Shown: positions 14,230 to 23,964 of the stretch, piece after piece
Layout: each line of letters starts with the position of its first letter
Position numbering within the stretch: the stretch's first letter is position 1
Assembly: GCF_013394655.1 (NCBI RefSeq)
Contig: NZ_CP053351.1
Span: 3,316,501-3,380,500, forward strand
Reading direction: 5' to 3'
Source: Winogradskyella schleiferi
Lineage (GTDB): Bacteria; Bacteroidota; Bacteroidia; Flavobacteriales; Flavobacteriaceae
Length of the DNA stretch: 64,000 bases
The notes under the pieces: model-generated
Databases searched by the model: none
What the model saw: the letters and a program-made list of their open reading frames with translations, nothing else
Told to the model about the DNA's origin: nothing
Translations under genes and position numbers: made by a program

Positions 14230-14742
14230 TTACCTAATTGTCATTTCTATATATTTCGTAAAATCATGACCTATAAAAAAATATTCCAGCTTGTCATAGT
14301 CTAATCGTATATCATCACTATAACTGTCAGGAAATTGATAATACTCCTTATCGCTACCATAAGCAGATTTTATTCTTATGAGGTCAAATAATACCTTGTC
14401 CAGTTCCTGCACTATTTCAACTGGTAAAGATTCTCCTAATCGTTTTATCAGTTTTATATAGCCATCAATATCATCGCTCTCTTCTCTAATTTTGTCGCGT
14501 TTTTTTTTATAAATCCAAAATATAAACTGAAAGAATTCTTTTGAAAAAAGGATGTCCTTATTTCTACTTATGGATTCTTCCAAAACTATTTTATCATTGT
14601 GAATTTCTTCTAGGACATCTCTAAGGTATTTAGACAACGTCATGTTCTTTCCTGACGCTTTACTAAGTAGTTTTGCCTTTAATGGCTTTGCTATCCTAAA
14701 GTTAACAGAAACATCTTCATTTATAATCTTATCCCTTTTCAT
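14230..14742 (-). CDS. Ribbon-helix-helix-type protein of unknown function
   Basis: 170 residues. The N-terminal part (VNFRIAKPLKAKLLSKASGKNMTLSKYLRDVLEEI, residues about 11-46) has the strand-helix-helix pattern of CopG/RHH DNA-binding domains. The rest is helical and charged and is not recognised. It is the last gene of a - strand group with the integrase and is 23 bases downstream of the preceding gene. A role in element maintenance or mobilisation control is inferred from context. Confidence 0.6.
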   Translation of the reverse strand: MKRDKIINEDVSVNFRIAKPLKAKLLSKASGKNMTLSKYLRDVLEEIHNDKIVLEESISRNKDILFSKEFFQFIFWIYKKKRDKIREESDDIDGYIKLIKRLGESLPVEIVQELDKVLFDLIRIKSAYGSDKEYYQFPDSYSDDIRLDYDKLEYFFIGHDFTKYIEMTIR

Positions 14743-14765
14743 GATTTATGGTTGTCGTTACAGTT

Positions 14766-15461
14766 TTACCTTATATTAAAGATTTTATCTAAAATCAATT
14801 TATCCGCGTAGCCTTTGGTAAATTTCTTCAATTCCAACAGTTTATTCTTTTTGGTTTTTTTTACTTCTTGTTTTCCATGTTTTGGCACAACAAACTTTTC
14901 AATAACTCCAAAATCCTCGAGAAGCTCTATTTTTTGGAATCCATTAATACCTAATCGCTCTTTCAATTTATCATCAAGACGCTCAAGCTCTTCCTTAAAA
15001 TGTTTACCGATCTCCTTTCTATGGTTTGATAATACCCTTCTTTGAAAGGCAAAGGAACGCTCCAAGTCTTGGTCTACGCTTTTGATATACGTCTTTAAAT
15101 TCTTGTCTAACCATTCACCCAACCACAGATACACTATCAAATATTCGCAGTACTTTTCAAAAATATAATCGAAAGTTGTAGGAAGATAGTCTTCTCTTTT
15201 CCTTAAAAGCAAAAATAAGTTGTCATCTAAAAGCAAGTTCTTGGTAGTCACATATTTCATACTATCCTGCTTATCAGGAATTATATTATACCCCTCACTA
15301 TCCAATACAAAAACCTTATCAGCATACTGGAATAAATCCATGTCATTAAACTCGTTCTGTAGTTTCACAAATTCTTCGACTAAAGTATTTGGTAAATAAA
15401 CTATTGATGAACACATAAAATTATTGCCTATGTTCATATAAAAATCACTGATGCTATCCAT
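14766..15461 (-). CDS. Island protein of unknown function
   Basis: 231 residues, helical and charged, with no signal peptide; Lys-rich near the C-terminus (KKTKKNKLLELKK). Not recognised. Its ATG overlaps the end of the integrase frame by 8 bases (ATGGATAG), so it was translated in coupling with the integrase, and the two probably moved together. Confidence 0.6.
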   Translation of the reverse strand: MDSISDFYMNIGNNFMCSSIVYLPNTLVEEFVKLQNEFNDMDLFQYADKVFVLDSEGYNIIPDKQDSMKYVTTKNLLLDDNLFLLLRKREDYLPTTFDYIFEKYCEYLIVYLWLGEWLDKNLKTYIKSVDQDLERSFAFQRRVLSNHRKEIGKHFKEELERLDDKLKERLGINGFQKIELLEDFGVIEKFVVPKHGKQEVKKTKKNKLLELKKFTKGYADKLILDKIFNIR

Positions 15462-16797
15462 TATTATCTGTGTTAGGGTCTAACATGCTAGAGTAATCCT
15501 TTGGAAGCTCCGCATCTATATCTCGGAGATAGTTCTCTAATGCCTTCATGGAGGTATGCCCAGTGATGTGCATCAATCTGCTCTTCGCCTCGAAAGGAGC
15601 ATAACCTTTTCTTAGCGCTCTGTAAAGTTTGGTAATAAACGTATGTCTAAAGCTTTACATGGTGTGCTCAAGGCCTAACGCAAAGCGCTCTTTTGTGATT
15701 TTGTTAAACCTTGCTGTAAAATAGCTTCTACGATTCTCAAGCTTCGTCTCTGTGAACTTGCCAATACCTTCAGCAGTAAATAAATAAGCCTGCTTATTCA
15801 TTTTTGAAAGGTCAGGAATTTCTTTGAGTAAGATATCAGGGATAATTTTAGTCTTCAATGAACCATTTTTAGGCATAAAGCTCACAATCTTTTTCTCCTT
15901 ATCAATATCTCCTATCTTTAAACGACATACCTCCAATGGTCTCATAAAACTATAAGCAATGAACTTTATATAAAGTAGTATCAGTGGGTCTTCTTTCTTA
16001 AGAAAACTAAATATAGCTTGTTGTTGCTCTTCGGAATATCTTATATGTCGTGTGGGCTTAGTCTTGAGCTTCTTTATCTGTTTGACAATGTTCAACGGCA
16101 CTATTTCATTATCATAAAGACTTTCAAAAGCACTGCTTAAAGTCGCCCTGTAGTTGTTCCTGTTCCGTGCTGATGTTTCAACCTGTATGGTATTAAGGAA
16201 CGAATTGACACTTGACCTATCTATTTCATGAACGTGGATTATTTCAGGACATTCATTTTTTAGCCACTCTCTAAAGATTTTCAAATGGCTTTTAAAAGAT
16301 CTAAGACTACTTACCCTAAGCTCTCTTTGCTTAATTTTTAATACGGACTCAAACGCATTTTCCACTTTTATTAGGTTTTGTGAATCCTCATCGGTATTCG
16401 GTACAGTTTCCGTGGGCTTGACCGCTTCCAGACCTTCTAGCCTTAACGAGCTATCTTGGCTTTCTTCTACATCCTTAAATTTTATTTCGGAATTATCCTT
16501 ATATGGACCGTACCCTTCATTGAGATATTTATAAATGATGTTGCGATAAATTGTGAGTACTGCGAAGCGTTCCTCCTTGGTCTTGTAAGTATTAGCATTA
16601 CCGTAAAAGGGAGTCTGTCTTGTTAGTTTTCCTGACTTTGGGTCGCGATAAGAGAAATAGACATACCACCGTTTAGTGAGGTCGCCTTTTGCATTGTATA
16701 TTTTTGGTTTGGAAAACTGTCGTTTCAAAGATAAATCGTATGCATTTCCGTATGCACTTTCGTATTCATTTTGGATTATAGTGTTAAAATTAAGCAT
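15454..16797 (-). pseudogene. Tyrosine recombinase (island integrase) with an internal stop codon
   Basis: The frame from the ATG at 16797 to the TAG at 15454 gives 447 codons with all family landmarks: an N-terminal arm-type domain, a SAM-like core (about 145-240), R286 (SFMRPLEVCRL), R384-H385 (SFRHTF), H414 (HITGHTS) and Y423 (LENYL). A TAA at 15655-15657 (codon 381) falls where family members have Tyr, in HTM-Y-SFRHTF, and cuts off every catalytic residue after R286. The gene lies next to the 3' end of a tRNA gene. It is a phage/ICE-type integrase, not an integron IntI. Confidence 0.88.
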
Positions 16798-16802
16798 AAA
16801 AA

Positions 16803-16827
16803 AACGGTTTGGCAACACCAAACCGTT
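16803..16827 (-). terminator. Terminator between the tRNA-fMet gene and the integrase
   Basis: AACGGTTTGG/CCAAACCGTT, a perfect 10-bp stem with a 5-base loop, followed on the - strand by a run of T that reaches the integrase start. It ends tRNA transcription. Confidence 0.8.
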
Positions 16828-16850
16828 ATTATACTTGATTTTGTAATTAG

Positions 16851-16923
<73 letters not shown>

Positions 16924-17038
16924 ATGTAATCTTAAAATGATTTTCTTAGCTTCTAACTTTCGGTTCATAATGCCGACTAAATCATTTTAGGACTGCAAAG
17001 ATAACACTTTTTTTAGAATACAAAAGACTAAACAAAAA

Positions 17039-17071
17039 AATAACGCTCAAAATAAATTTAAGCGTTATTCC
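17039..17071 (-). terminator. Terminator after the LRR gene
   Basis: AATAACGCT and AGCGTTATT form the stem; on the - strand it is followed by seven T. Confidence 0.8.
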
Positions 17072-17091
17072 TAAATAATTATGGCAAGAAA

Positions 17092-17928
17092 TTAATCTTC
17101 TTCACTATCTAAAGTTACCAAGGCGCCCTTCAAATTTGCTTCGTCTAAATCGAAATCAACGATATTAGGAAGATTTTCTTTTAAAACCGCATAGTTTCCT
17201 TTAAACTGATTATTGCTTAATAGTAATGTTTTCAGACTTTTTAATTCGACAAGCACACCTGGTAAATTTCCATAAAAGGCATTATTTGATAGAACCAATT
17301 CTTCTAATTGTGTTAATTCGCCTATTGACGACGGAATTGCACCGATTAAATTATTATCAAAAACACTTAATACCTTTAATACCTTTAAATTAGATAAACT
17401 GGATGGTAATTTTCCCATCAATTGATTACTGCTTAATATTAAATTTTCTAGTTTAGTTAGGTTTCCTATTGACGAAGGAATCTGACCAAAAAAATCATTA
17501 TTAAATAATTCTAAAGATTTCAGATTGGTTAAATTCCCAATATCTGTAGGTATTGCTCCACTAAAGCTATTAGAAAATAATTTTAAAACCTCTAAGTTAG
17601 ATAAGTTGACTACAGTACTTGGCAACTCTCCTTCCAAATTATTGAAAGATAAATTAAGAACTTTTAAATGTGTGAAATTTGAAATGGATTCCGAAAGACT
17701 CCCTTTTAAGCCATTAAAACTTAAATTTATGGCAACCACGTTCTCATCTTCTAAGGTGATTCCATACCAATTTGAAACCGGTTGCTCTAAATCCCAACGA
17801 TGATTCCAAGTTTCCCCATTAGTAGCATTGTATAAATCCGTAAGTGCTGCTTTTTGTTCAGGCGAAACTTCTGCAAATGAGAGTACTGAGATTAAACAGA
17901 ATAGTAGTGTTATTTTTAGTGTCTTCAT
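17092..17928 (-). CDS. Secreted leucine-rich-repeat protein (plant-type repeats)
   Basis: About 278 residues with a signal peptide (LKITLLFCLISVLSFAE). An N-terminal cap (LTDLYNATNGETWNHRWDL, WYGITLEDENVV) precedes about eight 24-residue repeats of the plant type (LxxLxLxxNxLxGxIPxxIGNLT). The cap and repeats form a curved binding surface; the ligand is unknown. No T9SS sorting domain is visible. The start at 17928 is preferred because the extra 22 residues upstream spoil the signal peptide. It is a single transcription unit with its own terminator. Confidence 0.88.
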   Translation of the reverse strand: MKTLKITLLFCLISVLSFAEVSPEQKAALTDLYNATNGETWNHRWDLEQPVSNWYGITLEDENVVAINLSFNGLKGSLSESISNFTHLKVLNLSFNNLEGELPSTVVNLSNLEVLKLFSNSFSGAIPTDIGNLTNLKSLELFNNDFFGQIPSSIGNLTKLENLILSSNQLMGKLPSSLSNLKVLKVLSVFDNNLIGAIPSSIGELTQLEELVLSNNAFYGNLPGVLVELKSLKTLLLSNNQFKGNYAVLKENLPNIVDFDLDEANLKGALVTLDSEED

Positions 17929-18058
17929 AACTAGTAGATTTTTGTGGAGGGACAATAACACAACGAATATAATCACATTGACTACCAACTGCAACTTTTT
18001 TCGATGAAATACATGGTGAAAAAATACAAAATTCTAATATTCAGAATTTTAAAGCGTT

Positions 18059-18241
18059 TTACTGTTCTATGTTTTCTGCTTGAAAATTGACAATTTCTTG
18101 ATGTTCTACCGCAATAGAAACTTGAATAGGATTACAGCAAATTTCACAATCTTCAATATAGTTTTGATGATTTTGGGAAACATCTACGAGCATTGAAATC
18201 TGCTCCCAGCAGTATGGACATTGAAAGAAGTATTCTTCCAT
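18059..18241 (-). CDS. CPXCG-motif small zinc-ribbon protein
   Basis: 60 residues with two Cys pairs (QCPYCWE near residue 8 and CEICC near 32), matching the CPXCG family of small cysteine-rich proteins. Zinc binding is likely; the function is unknown. It is 12 bases downstream of the TolC-like gene and may be cotranscribed with the efflux operon. Confidence 0.85.
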   Translation of the reverse strand: MEEYFFQCPYCWEQISMLVDVSQNHQNYIEDCEICCNPIQVSIAVEHQEIVNFQAENIEQ

Positions 18242-18253
18242 GATAATTATCTT

Positions 18254-19573
18254 TTATAGTTCAACATTTAATAACTCACCACTTATTTGAAGAAGTGTCA
18301 ATTCTGCCAATTTAGCATCGTACTTCGCCTGATTCCTACTTAATTCTGCATTCAACAGATTGAGTTGTGCTTGCCTAAATTCTATAGAAGTTACTTGTCC
18401 TATTTTGAATTTTTCTTCCGTGCGCTCAAAATTATTCTGTGCTGTTTTTATATTATCTTCCTGTACCTGAAAAATCAAAAGCTTATTCTGATAATCATCC
18501 CAAGAATTATTGAAATTACGCTCAATATCAAGTATTAATTGCTCTCGCTGTAACTGTTGATTTTCGAGAGCTATTTTGGAGTTTTTCACCTGTGTAATGG
18601 TACTACCGCCATCAAACAGATTCCATGTAAGATTCAAACCTCCAGAGATTCCTGAAGTGGTACTCTGTACGGTAAAAGCCAATGGATTGTCCGTTGAAGA
18701 TTCGTTCCAACCATAAGATCCAACTAAGCCTATGGCAGGTAAATATTGCGCTCTATTTGTTTTTATATTAAATTGGCTAATGGCTATATTTCTTTCTGCT
18801 TGAAGTAATGATACATTGTTAGCCTTTGTTTTTTCTAAAAGCTCAGCTTTATTGGGTTGTATCAAAAATGACACTTCAGTATCCACGTCAAAGGTTTCTA
18901 AATAAGAATTACCCATAACAACATTTAAATCCCGTTTGGTATTTTTGAGCTGTTGTCTAATGTTAATGATATTTATACTATCGTTATTGATATCTACCTC
19001 AGCATTTAGAACTTCCAACTTGGTACTTTGACCGTAATCAAACTGATAACCCGCTCTGATAAGTCGATCTTTTGAAATAGCAATAGTTTCTTCTAAAGCC
19101 TCTGAATTTTCTGAGAGCTGTGCAATGCTATAATAGATTGAAAACAGCTGAATCATTGTGTTCTCAATGGTTTCACGAGCTTCTAATTCTGAGAGTTGAT
19201 ATTGCTCTTTCAAGCGTCTGTAATTATACAATCGTCCCAAACCATCAAATAAGGTGTAGTTAAGATTGATGGATGCGTTGTAACGACGGGTTTCAACACC
19301 TTCAGCAATCACTGGGTTTCCTTCAGCACGTTGCCCTTCAGAATCTTGGAGGTCGATGGTCCCGCCAGCAAGACCAGTTAGTGACGGAAGATATCCCGAA
19401 TTTAAAATATCCTTGTTATTTTCAGCTACCTCAACTGTATTATCCGCTATTTTAATTCCATAATTATGTTCTAAGGCAAGGGTTATAGCTTCATCAGTTG
19501 ATAATACCTTTTGCGCATTAACAACTATACCCAAGGTTATGAAAACATATGTAATAAAAATTCTAATGCTCAT
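18254..19573 (-). CDS. TolC-family outer membrane efflux protein
   Basis: 439 residues with a signal peptide. Two repeats of the OEP domain carry the long periplasmic helices (STDEAITLALEHNYGIK in the first; GLNLTWNLFDGGSTITQVKNSK in the second). It forms the outer-membrane channel of a tripartite pump. The start overlaps the end of the RND gene by 11 bases, which supports translation as one unit with the pump and adaptor upstream. Confidence 0.93.
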   Translation of the reverse strand: MSIRIFITYVFITLGIVVNAQKVLSTDEAITLALEHNYGIKIADNTVEVAENNKDILNSGYLPSLTGLAGGTIDLQDSEGQRAEGNPVIAEGVETRRYNASINLNYTLFDGLGRLYNYRRLKEQYQLSELEARETIENTMIQLFSIYYSIAQLSENSEALEETIAISKDRLIRAGYQFDYGQSTKLEVLNAEVDINNDSINIINIRQQLKNTKRDLNVVMGNSYLETFDVDTEVSFLIQPNKAELLEKTKANNVSLLQAERNIAISQFNIKTNRAQYLPAIGLVGSYGWNESSTDNPLAFTVQSTTSGISGGLNLTWNLFDGGSTITQVKNSKIALENQQLQREQLILDIERNFNNSWDDYQNKLLIFQVQEDNIKTAQNNFERTEEKFKIGQVTSIEFRQAQLNLLNAELSRNQAKYDAKLAELTLLQISGELLNVEL

Positions 19574-22500
19574 CTGCTTCTTTTTGTTCTTTTATAGCGC
19601 GCTCTACTTCTTCTTTAGTAACCTTATTTCCTGTTGCTAACCATTTACTGTTCATTTTGATACTATTGCTAAATGATAAGAATAGAGGTAAAACCAATAA
19701 GGTTAAAATGGTAGCATAAGCAATTCCGAAGGAAATAGAAATGGCCATAGGTTTTAAAAATTGAGCTTGTCTGCTTTTTTCCAATAACAAAGGCGCTAAA
19801 CCTGCAATTGTTGTTAATGACGTTAAGAAAATAGCTCTAAATCTTGATTTTCCGGCTTCAGAAAGTGCCAAGTCAAAATTCATCCCTTCTTTCAGGTTAC
19901 TGTTAAACTTTCCTATTAATACCAATCCATCGTTGACCATAATTCCTATTAAAGCGATAATACCTAAAAGTGATAAAATGTTAACCTGAAAATCAAGTAA
20001 CCAATGTCCCCAAGCTACAGCTGTTAAACTAAATGGGATTAAAAGTATCAATAAAAATGGCTGTGAATAACTTCTAAAGGTAAACGCTATAGTAATATAT
20101 ATTAACAATAAGATTATAGGACCAGCAACTCTCAATGAACTTGTTAATTTTCCAGCTTCACGGTTCTGACCTTCAAAAGAGGCATTAATGGTAGGATACT
20201 TAGATTGTAACTCTGGAATAAAAACAGTTCTTATATCATCTATAATATCTGTATTACTAGTACTAGGATCTTTTAAATCCGCATAAACCTGAATTTCCCG
20301 CTTACCTTCCAAATGATTGATGGCCACATCGCCTCTTGCAATACTGTAAGTGGCAATATCCTTTAGCGTAACACGTTCGCCTGTTGGTGTAACGATACGC
20401 ATGGCATCTAAATCGTTGATTGAGCTTCTATTGTTCTTGTCATAACGCACCCAAACTTTAATTTCGTCTTGACCTCTTTGAAAACGTTGAGCTTGAGCTC
20501 CAAAAAATCCTGAGCGCACTTGGGTCATTACGGTTCTTAAATCCAATCCTAATAAGTAGGCACTTTCCTTAAGCTCTAGCTTAATTTCCTTTATACCTGC
20601 AGGATCATTATCTCCAATATCCTTAAGCAATGGATTGGATTCCATATACTTTTTCAATTCTAATTTAGACGCCTTTAGTTCTTCAATATTATTACTCAAT
20701 AAGGAAACTGAAACAGGACTTCCTCCAAAATTTCCTCCCGAACCATAAATCAACCGTTCCGTACCAATTACTGGACCAACCAATTCCTCTAAACGGTTGG
20801 TTACCAAATCTGCTTTTATTTCATCTGGTCGTTCTTCACCTGGCAATAAATTAATTCTTAATCGAGCACTAGAGCTGCTGCTAATATCAACAATAGTATT
20901 TTCGAAGAGTTGTTTTCCTGTTCCCTTAAGATATTTATCGGTCAGTTCTTTATTAACAATGAATGCTTTTTCTTCAATTAAGGAAATGATAGAATCTGTT
21001 ATTTTCACATTCGTTCCAGCTGGCATAACCAATTCTATGTTGGCAGTATCACTTGCAATTCTTGGGAATAAGGTGACACCAATAATGCCACCACCAAGTG
21101 AACCAAATGTTAATACCAACAAGGTTATAAAGACGCCTAACGAAAATATCTTATACTTTAAAACACGGTTTAAAACTGGTGTATATGCTTTGTCCCTTAA
21201 AAAAGTCATGAAACGGTCTCCAGACTTATTTAGACCTCTCATAAATGAGAAAAACTTATTTGAAGATTTATTATTATGTAAATCCTCTTTTTTTATTCGC
21301 AATGCTTTTGAATGTGCTAAATGGGCAGGCAAAATAATGAGTGCTTCAATTAACGAAACAGCCAAAGTCAATATCACTATAACAGCTACTTCACTAAAAA
21401 ACTCACCAATTCTACTGTCTAAAAAGAAGAATAAAGAAAAAGCTAAAAGCGTAGTTATAATAGCTGAGACAACTGGTGGAATAACTTCCATTGTTCCATC
21501 AATAGCAGCTTGAATCGGTTTTTTCCCTTTTTCGTAATGCTGATAAATATTCTCGGCAATAACAATACCATCATCGACCAAAATACCGATAACGATAATC
21601 ATCCCAAATAGGGATAACACATTAATGGTTACATCAAACTGACCCGCAAATATAAACATCCCTAAAAAGGAAATTGGCAACCCGAAAGCTACCCACAAGG
21701 CTAGTCTCGTGTTTAAAAAAATGGACAAAAACAACAATACCAAAAACATCCCAACAATGGCATTTTCGGTTAATAATTGGGTCCGTTGTTTTAAGGTTAC
21801 CGACCTATCATTCACCACATCCAGTCGCACATTATCATACTTTTGATTGTATTCTTCTATATATTCATTGACCTTATCTGCAGAGGAAATTAAATCTTCA
21901 TTGTTTGTACTTGTAATTGTAATATTGACAGCTAAATCCTTGTTAAAATAAGTCGCATTCGGTGTTTCAGAAAACCGATCTCTTACGTTTGCGATGTCTT
22001 TTAAGCGAATCACTTTTCCATCAGAAGATGCCCTTACTATAATATTTAGTAGCTCTTTGCCATAATATTCCCGGTTATTGGCTCTTATTAAATATTCTTC
22101 AGCATTGGTTTTTACGTTACCTCCTGTGACTAAAATATTGGCACTACTTACTGCGTCAGCAACTTCTGCAAAGGTTAAATTGTAAGCTAATAAATCCAAT
22201 TCATTTACGGCAATTTCAATTTCTTCTTCAGGAAAACCGGAAATTTCAATTTGAGAAATGCCTTCCATAGCTCTTAAATCCGTTTCAACTTGACGTGCTA
22301 ATTGTTTAAGGGTAACCAGTGGAATGTTTTTACCACTCACAGCGAATGAAATCGTTTCACGCACAGCTTCTTGTTTAGACACCACCAAAGGCTCCATACC
22401 TGTAGGAAACGATGGCACTCTATCTACTGCATTTTTTACTTCTAGCAGCATGAAGTCTATATTTTCCCCTTTTTCAATTTCGACTGTAATAGAACCACTA

Positions 22501-22763
22501 TTTTCCTGAGATATAGAGGTTACCCTATCAACACCTTTTAAACCTTTAAGATTATCCTCGATTTGAAGCACAATCCCTTCTTCTATCTCTTGAGGCGATG
22601 CGCCAGGATAGGTAATATTTACATTGATAATCTTGGATTCTGTTAGCGGAAAGAAAGATGACTTTAAAGATAAAGCACCGATAATACCAAAGACAAAAAA
22701 GCCAATGATAATTACATTTACAGCAACATGATATCTGATAAAATATTCAATTATTTTTCTCAT
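19563..22763 (-). CDS. RND efflux pump, AcrB/HAE1-like inner membrane transporter
   Basis: 1066 residues, the normal length for the family. It begins with a membrane helix and a porter-domain start (SSFFPLTESKIINVNITYPGASPQEIEEGI). A GxxxDDGIVIAENIY segment near residue 400 and VNDGLVLIGKFN near 970 are the TM4 and TM10 regions. TM4 has the DD pair used for proton relay. Twelve membrane segments and two large periplasmic loops can be placed. Substrates are unknown. The gene is next to its adaptor (22763) and channel (19573). Confidence 0.95.
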   Translation of the reverse strand: MRKIIEYFIRYHVAVNVIIIGFFVFGIIGALSLKSSFFPLTESKIINVNITYPGASPQEIEEGIVLQIEDNLKGLKGVDRVTSISQENSGSITVEIEKGENIDFMLLEVKNAVDRVPSFPTGMEPLVVSKQEAVRETISFAVSGKNIPLVTLKQLARQVETDLRAMEGISQIEISGFPEEEIEIAVNELDLLAYNLTFAEVADAVSSANILVTGGNVKTNAEEYLIRANNREYYGKELLNIIVRASSDGKVIRLKDIANVRDRFSETPNATYFNKDLAVNITITSTNNEDLISSADKVNEYIEEYNQKYDNVRLDVVNDRSVTLKQRTQLLTENAIVGMFLVLLFLSIFLNTRLALWVAFGLPISFLGMFIFAGQFDVTINVLSLFGMIIVIGILVDDGIVIAENIYQHYEKGKKPIQAAIDGTMEVIPPVVSAIITTLLAFSLFFFLDSRIGEFFSEVAVIVILTLAVSLIEALIILPAHLAHSKALRIKKEDLHNNKSSNKFFSFMRGLNKSGDRFMTFLRDKAYTPVLNRVLKYKIFSLGVFITLLVLTFGSLGGGIIGVTLFPRIASDTANIELVMPAGTNVKITDSIISLIEEKAFIVNKELTDKYLKGTGKQLFENTIVDISSSSSARLRINLLPGEERPDEIKADLVTNRLEELVGPVIGTERLIYGSGGNFGGSPVSVSLLSNNIEELKASKLELKKYMESNPLLKDIGDNDPAGIKEIKLELKESAYLLGLDLRTVMTQVRSGFFGAQAQRFQRGQDEIKVWVRYDKNNRSSINDLDAMRIVTPTGERVTLKDIATYSIARGDVAINHLEGKREIQVYADLKDPSTSNTDIIDDIRTVFIPELQSKYPTINASFEGQNREAGKLTSSLRVAGPIILLLIYITIAFTFRSYSQPFLLILLIPFSLTAVAWGHWLLDFQVNILSLLGIIALIGIMVNDGLVLIGKFNSNLKEGMNFDLALSEAGKSRFRAIFLTSLTTIAGLAPLLLEKSRQAQFLKPMAISISFGIAYATILTLLVLPLFLSFSNSIKMNSKWLATGNKVTKEEVERAIKEQKEADEH

Positions 22764-23902
22764 TATTGAATAGAATCATTAGTTGTTGTATTATTTTTAG
22801 CTGCTCTCACATGCATGCCAGCATAAGCACCTGGAACTGGTTTTCTTAGAATGATTGTACCGTTTGGTACATCTTTTAAAACTACTTTATCACTAGAGAA
22901 ATGCGCTGGTTTTACAGCTATGACATCGAGCAAGCTATCATTTACCACATATATCTCCTCACCATCCAATAATAAGTTCCGGTCTATTTCTATGGCATTT
23001 TCTACTTTCTCTGCATTTAGATTCGCTTCAAGGTACATGCCTTCTTTAAGATCGGAATGTTTAACTTCAATGAAAGCTGTAATGGTCTGTGTTGTGGCAT
23101 CAATACTTCCATTGACACGAGACACCTTGCCTTCATAGGTTTTAGTATGATCTAAGTTTGTTAGGCTGACTCGTTCACCTTCCTTTAGGACATCAGCAAA
23201 CGATTTACTGATAGCGACTTCCATTTCGTAAATGGAGAGATTAATAAACTCTCCCAATTTTTGTCCATTTCTTACTAAAGTCCCTTCTGTAACCAATGCC
23301 TCAGTTAAAATTCCTGTAAATGGTGCAATGATTCTGTATTTTGTTAAGCGCTGTTCTAAGTTCTTCACATTGTAATAGGCACTAACGATTCCACGACCAG
23401 TAATAAAGTAATTCTCTTTTTCGTTTGATACTTCTGGAAGCACTGGTGTGGATTTGTTTAAATCGAAACCATTTAAATAATTTTGCCATTTTTGAAACAC
23501 ATCTGGAAAATCCAATCTCAAATCTGGCATTATGGCTGCAATATTGTTATACAAACTACTTTTGGCAGATTGTACACTAGCATAATACTCGGAAGCATCT
23601 AAACGAATCAAGGTTTCGCCTCTATTGAATTTTTGCCCAGGTTTAAAAAGTTTTGAACCGGTTTTAAAAATTCCTTGAACTTCAGAATATAATTCTACGC
23701 GCTGTTTGGCCGTAAGATTTCCATTGGCAGCAATGACAATTGGTATGGTTGTGTTCTGTACAGTATCTACCAATACTGTTTTTACCACTTTGGGAACAAC
23801 AGGTTTTGGCTTATTCTTATTGGCGATAAGATAATTTGCAAATAAGAAAGCGCCCACAATTAGCGCGACGCCTAAAACAGATAGAATAATTTTTCTCAAC
23901 AT
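22763..23902 (-). CDS. RND periplasmic adaptor (HlyD/AcrA type)
   Basis: About 379 residues from the internal Met (LRKIILSVLGVAL), which gives one N-terminal anchor. Lipoyl-like halves flank a coiled hairpin (ANGNLTAKQRVELYSEVQGIF; YRIIAPFTGILTEALVTEGTLVRNGQKLGEF), followed by a beta-barrel (GMYLEANLNAEKV). It connects the inner-membrane pump to TolC. It is the first gene of the operon; stop and start of the next gene overlap within TTATT. Confidence 0.93.
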   Translation of the reverse strand: MLRKIILSVLGVALIVGAFLFANYLIANKNKPKPVVPKVVKTVLVDTVQNTTIPIVIAANGNLTAKQRVELYSEVQGIFKTGSKLFKPGQKFNRGETLIRLDASEYYASVQSAKSSLYNNIAAIMPDLRLDFPDVFQKWQNYLNGFDLNKSTPVLPEVSNEKENYFITGRGIVSAYYNVKNLEQRLTKYRIIAPFTGILTEALVTEGTLVRNGQKLGEFINLSIYEMEVAISKSFADVLKEGERVSLTNLDHTKTYEGKVSRVNGSIDATTQTITAFIEVKHSDLKEGMYLEANLNAEKVENAIEIDRNLLLDGEEIYVVNDSLLDVIAVKPAHFSSDKVVLKDVPNGTIILRKPVPGAYAGMHVRAAKNNTTTNDSIQ

Positions 23903-23964
23903 AATGGGATGGTCAGTAAATTGCAAATTTACCTATATCCTTATGCTAAGGCGTTAAAATAATC

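Noticed and set aside
15454..16797. Taking the tyrosine recombinase as the cassette integrase (IntI)
   Set aside because: It has the arm-type N-terminus and length of an island/phage integrase, sits at a tRNA gene, faces away from the array and is inactivated.
20797..21513. 238-codon + strand frame opposite the RND gene
   Set aside because: It is a shadow of the RND gene in the opposite frame; composition and lack of motifs show no separate protein.
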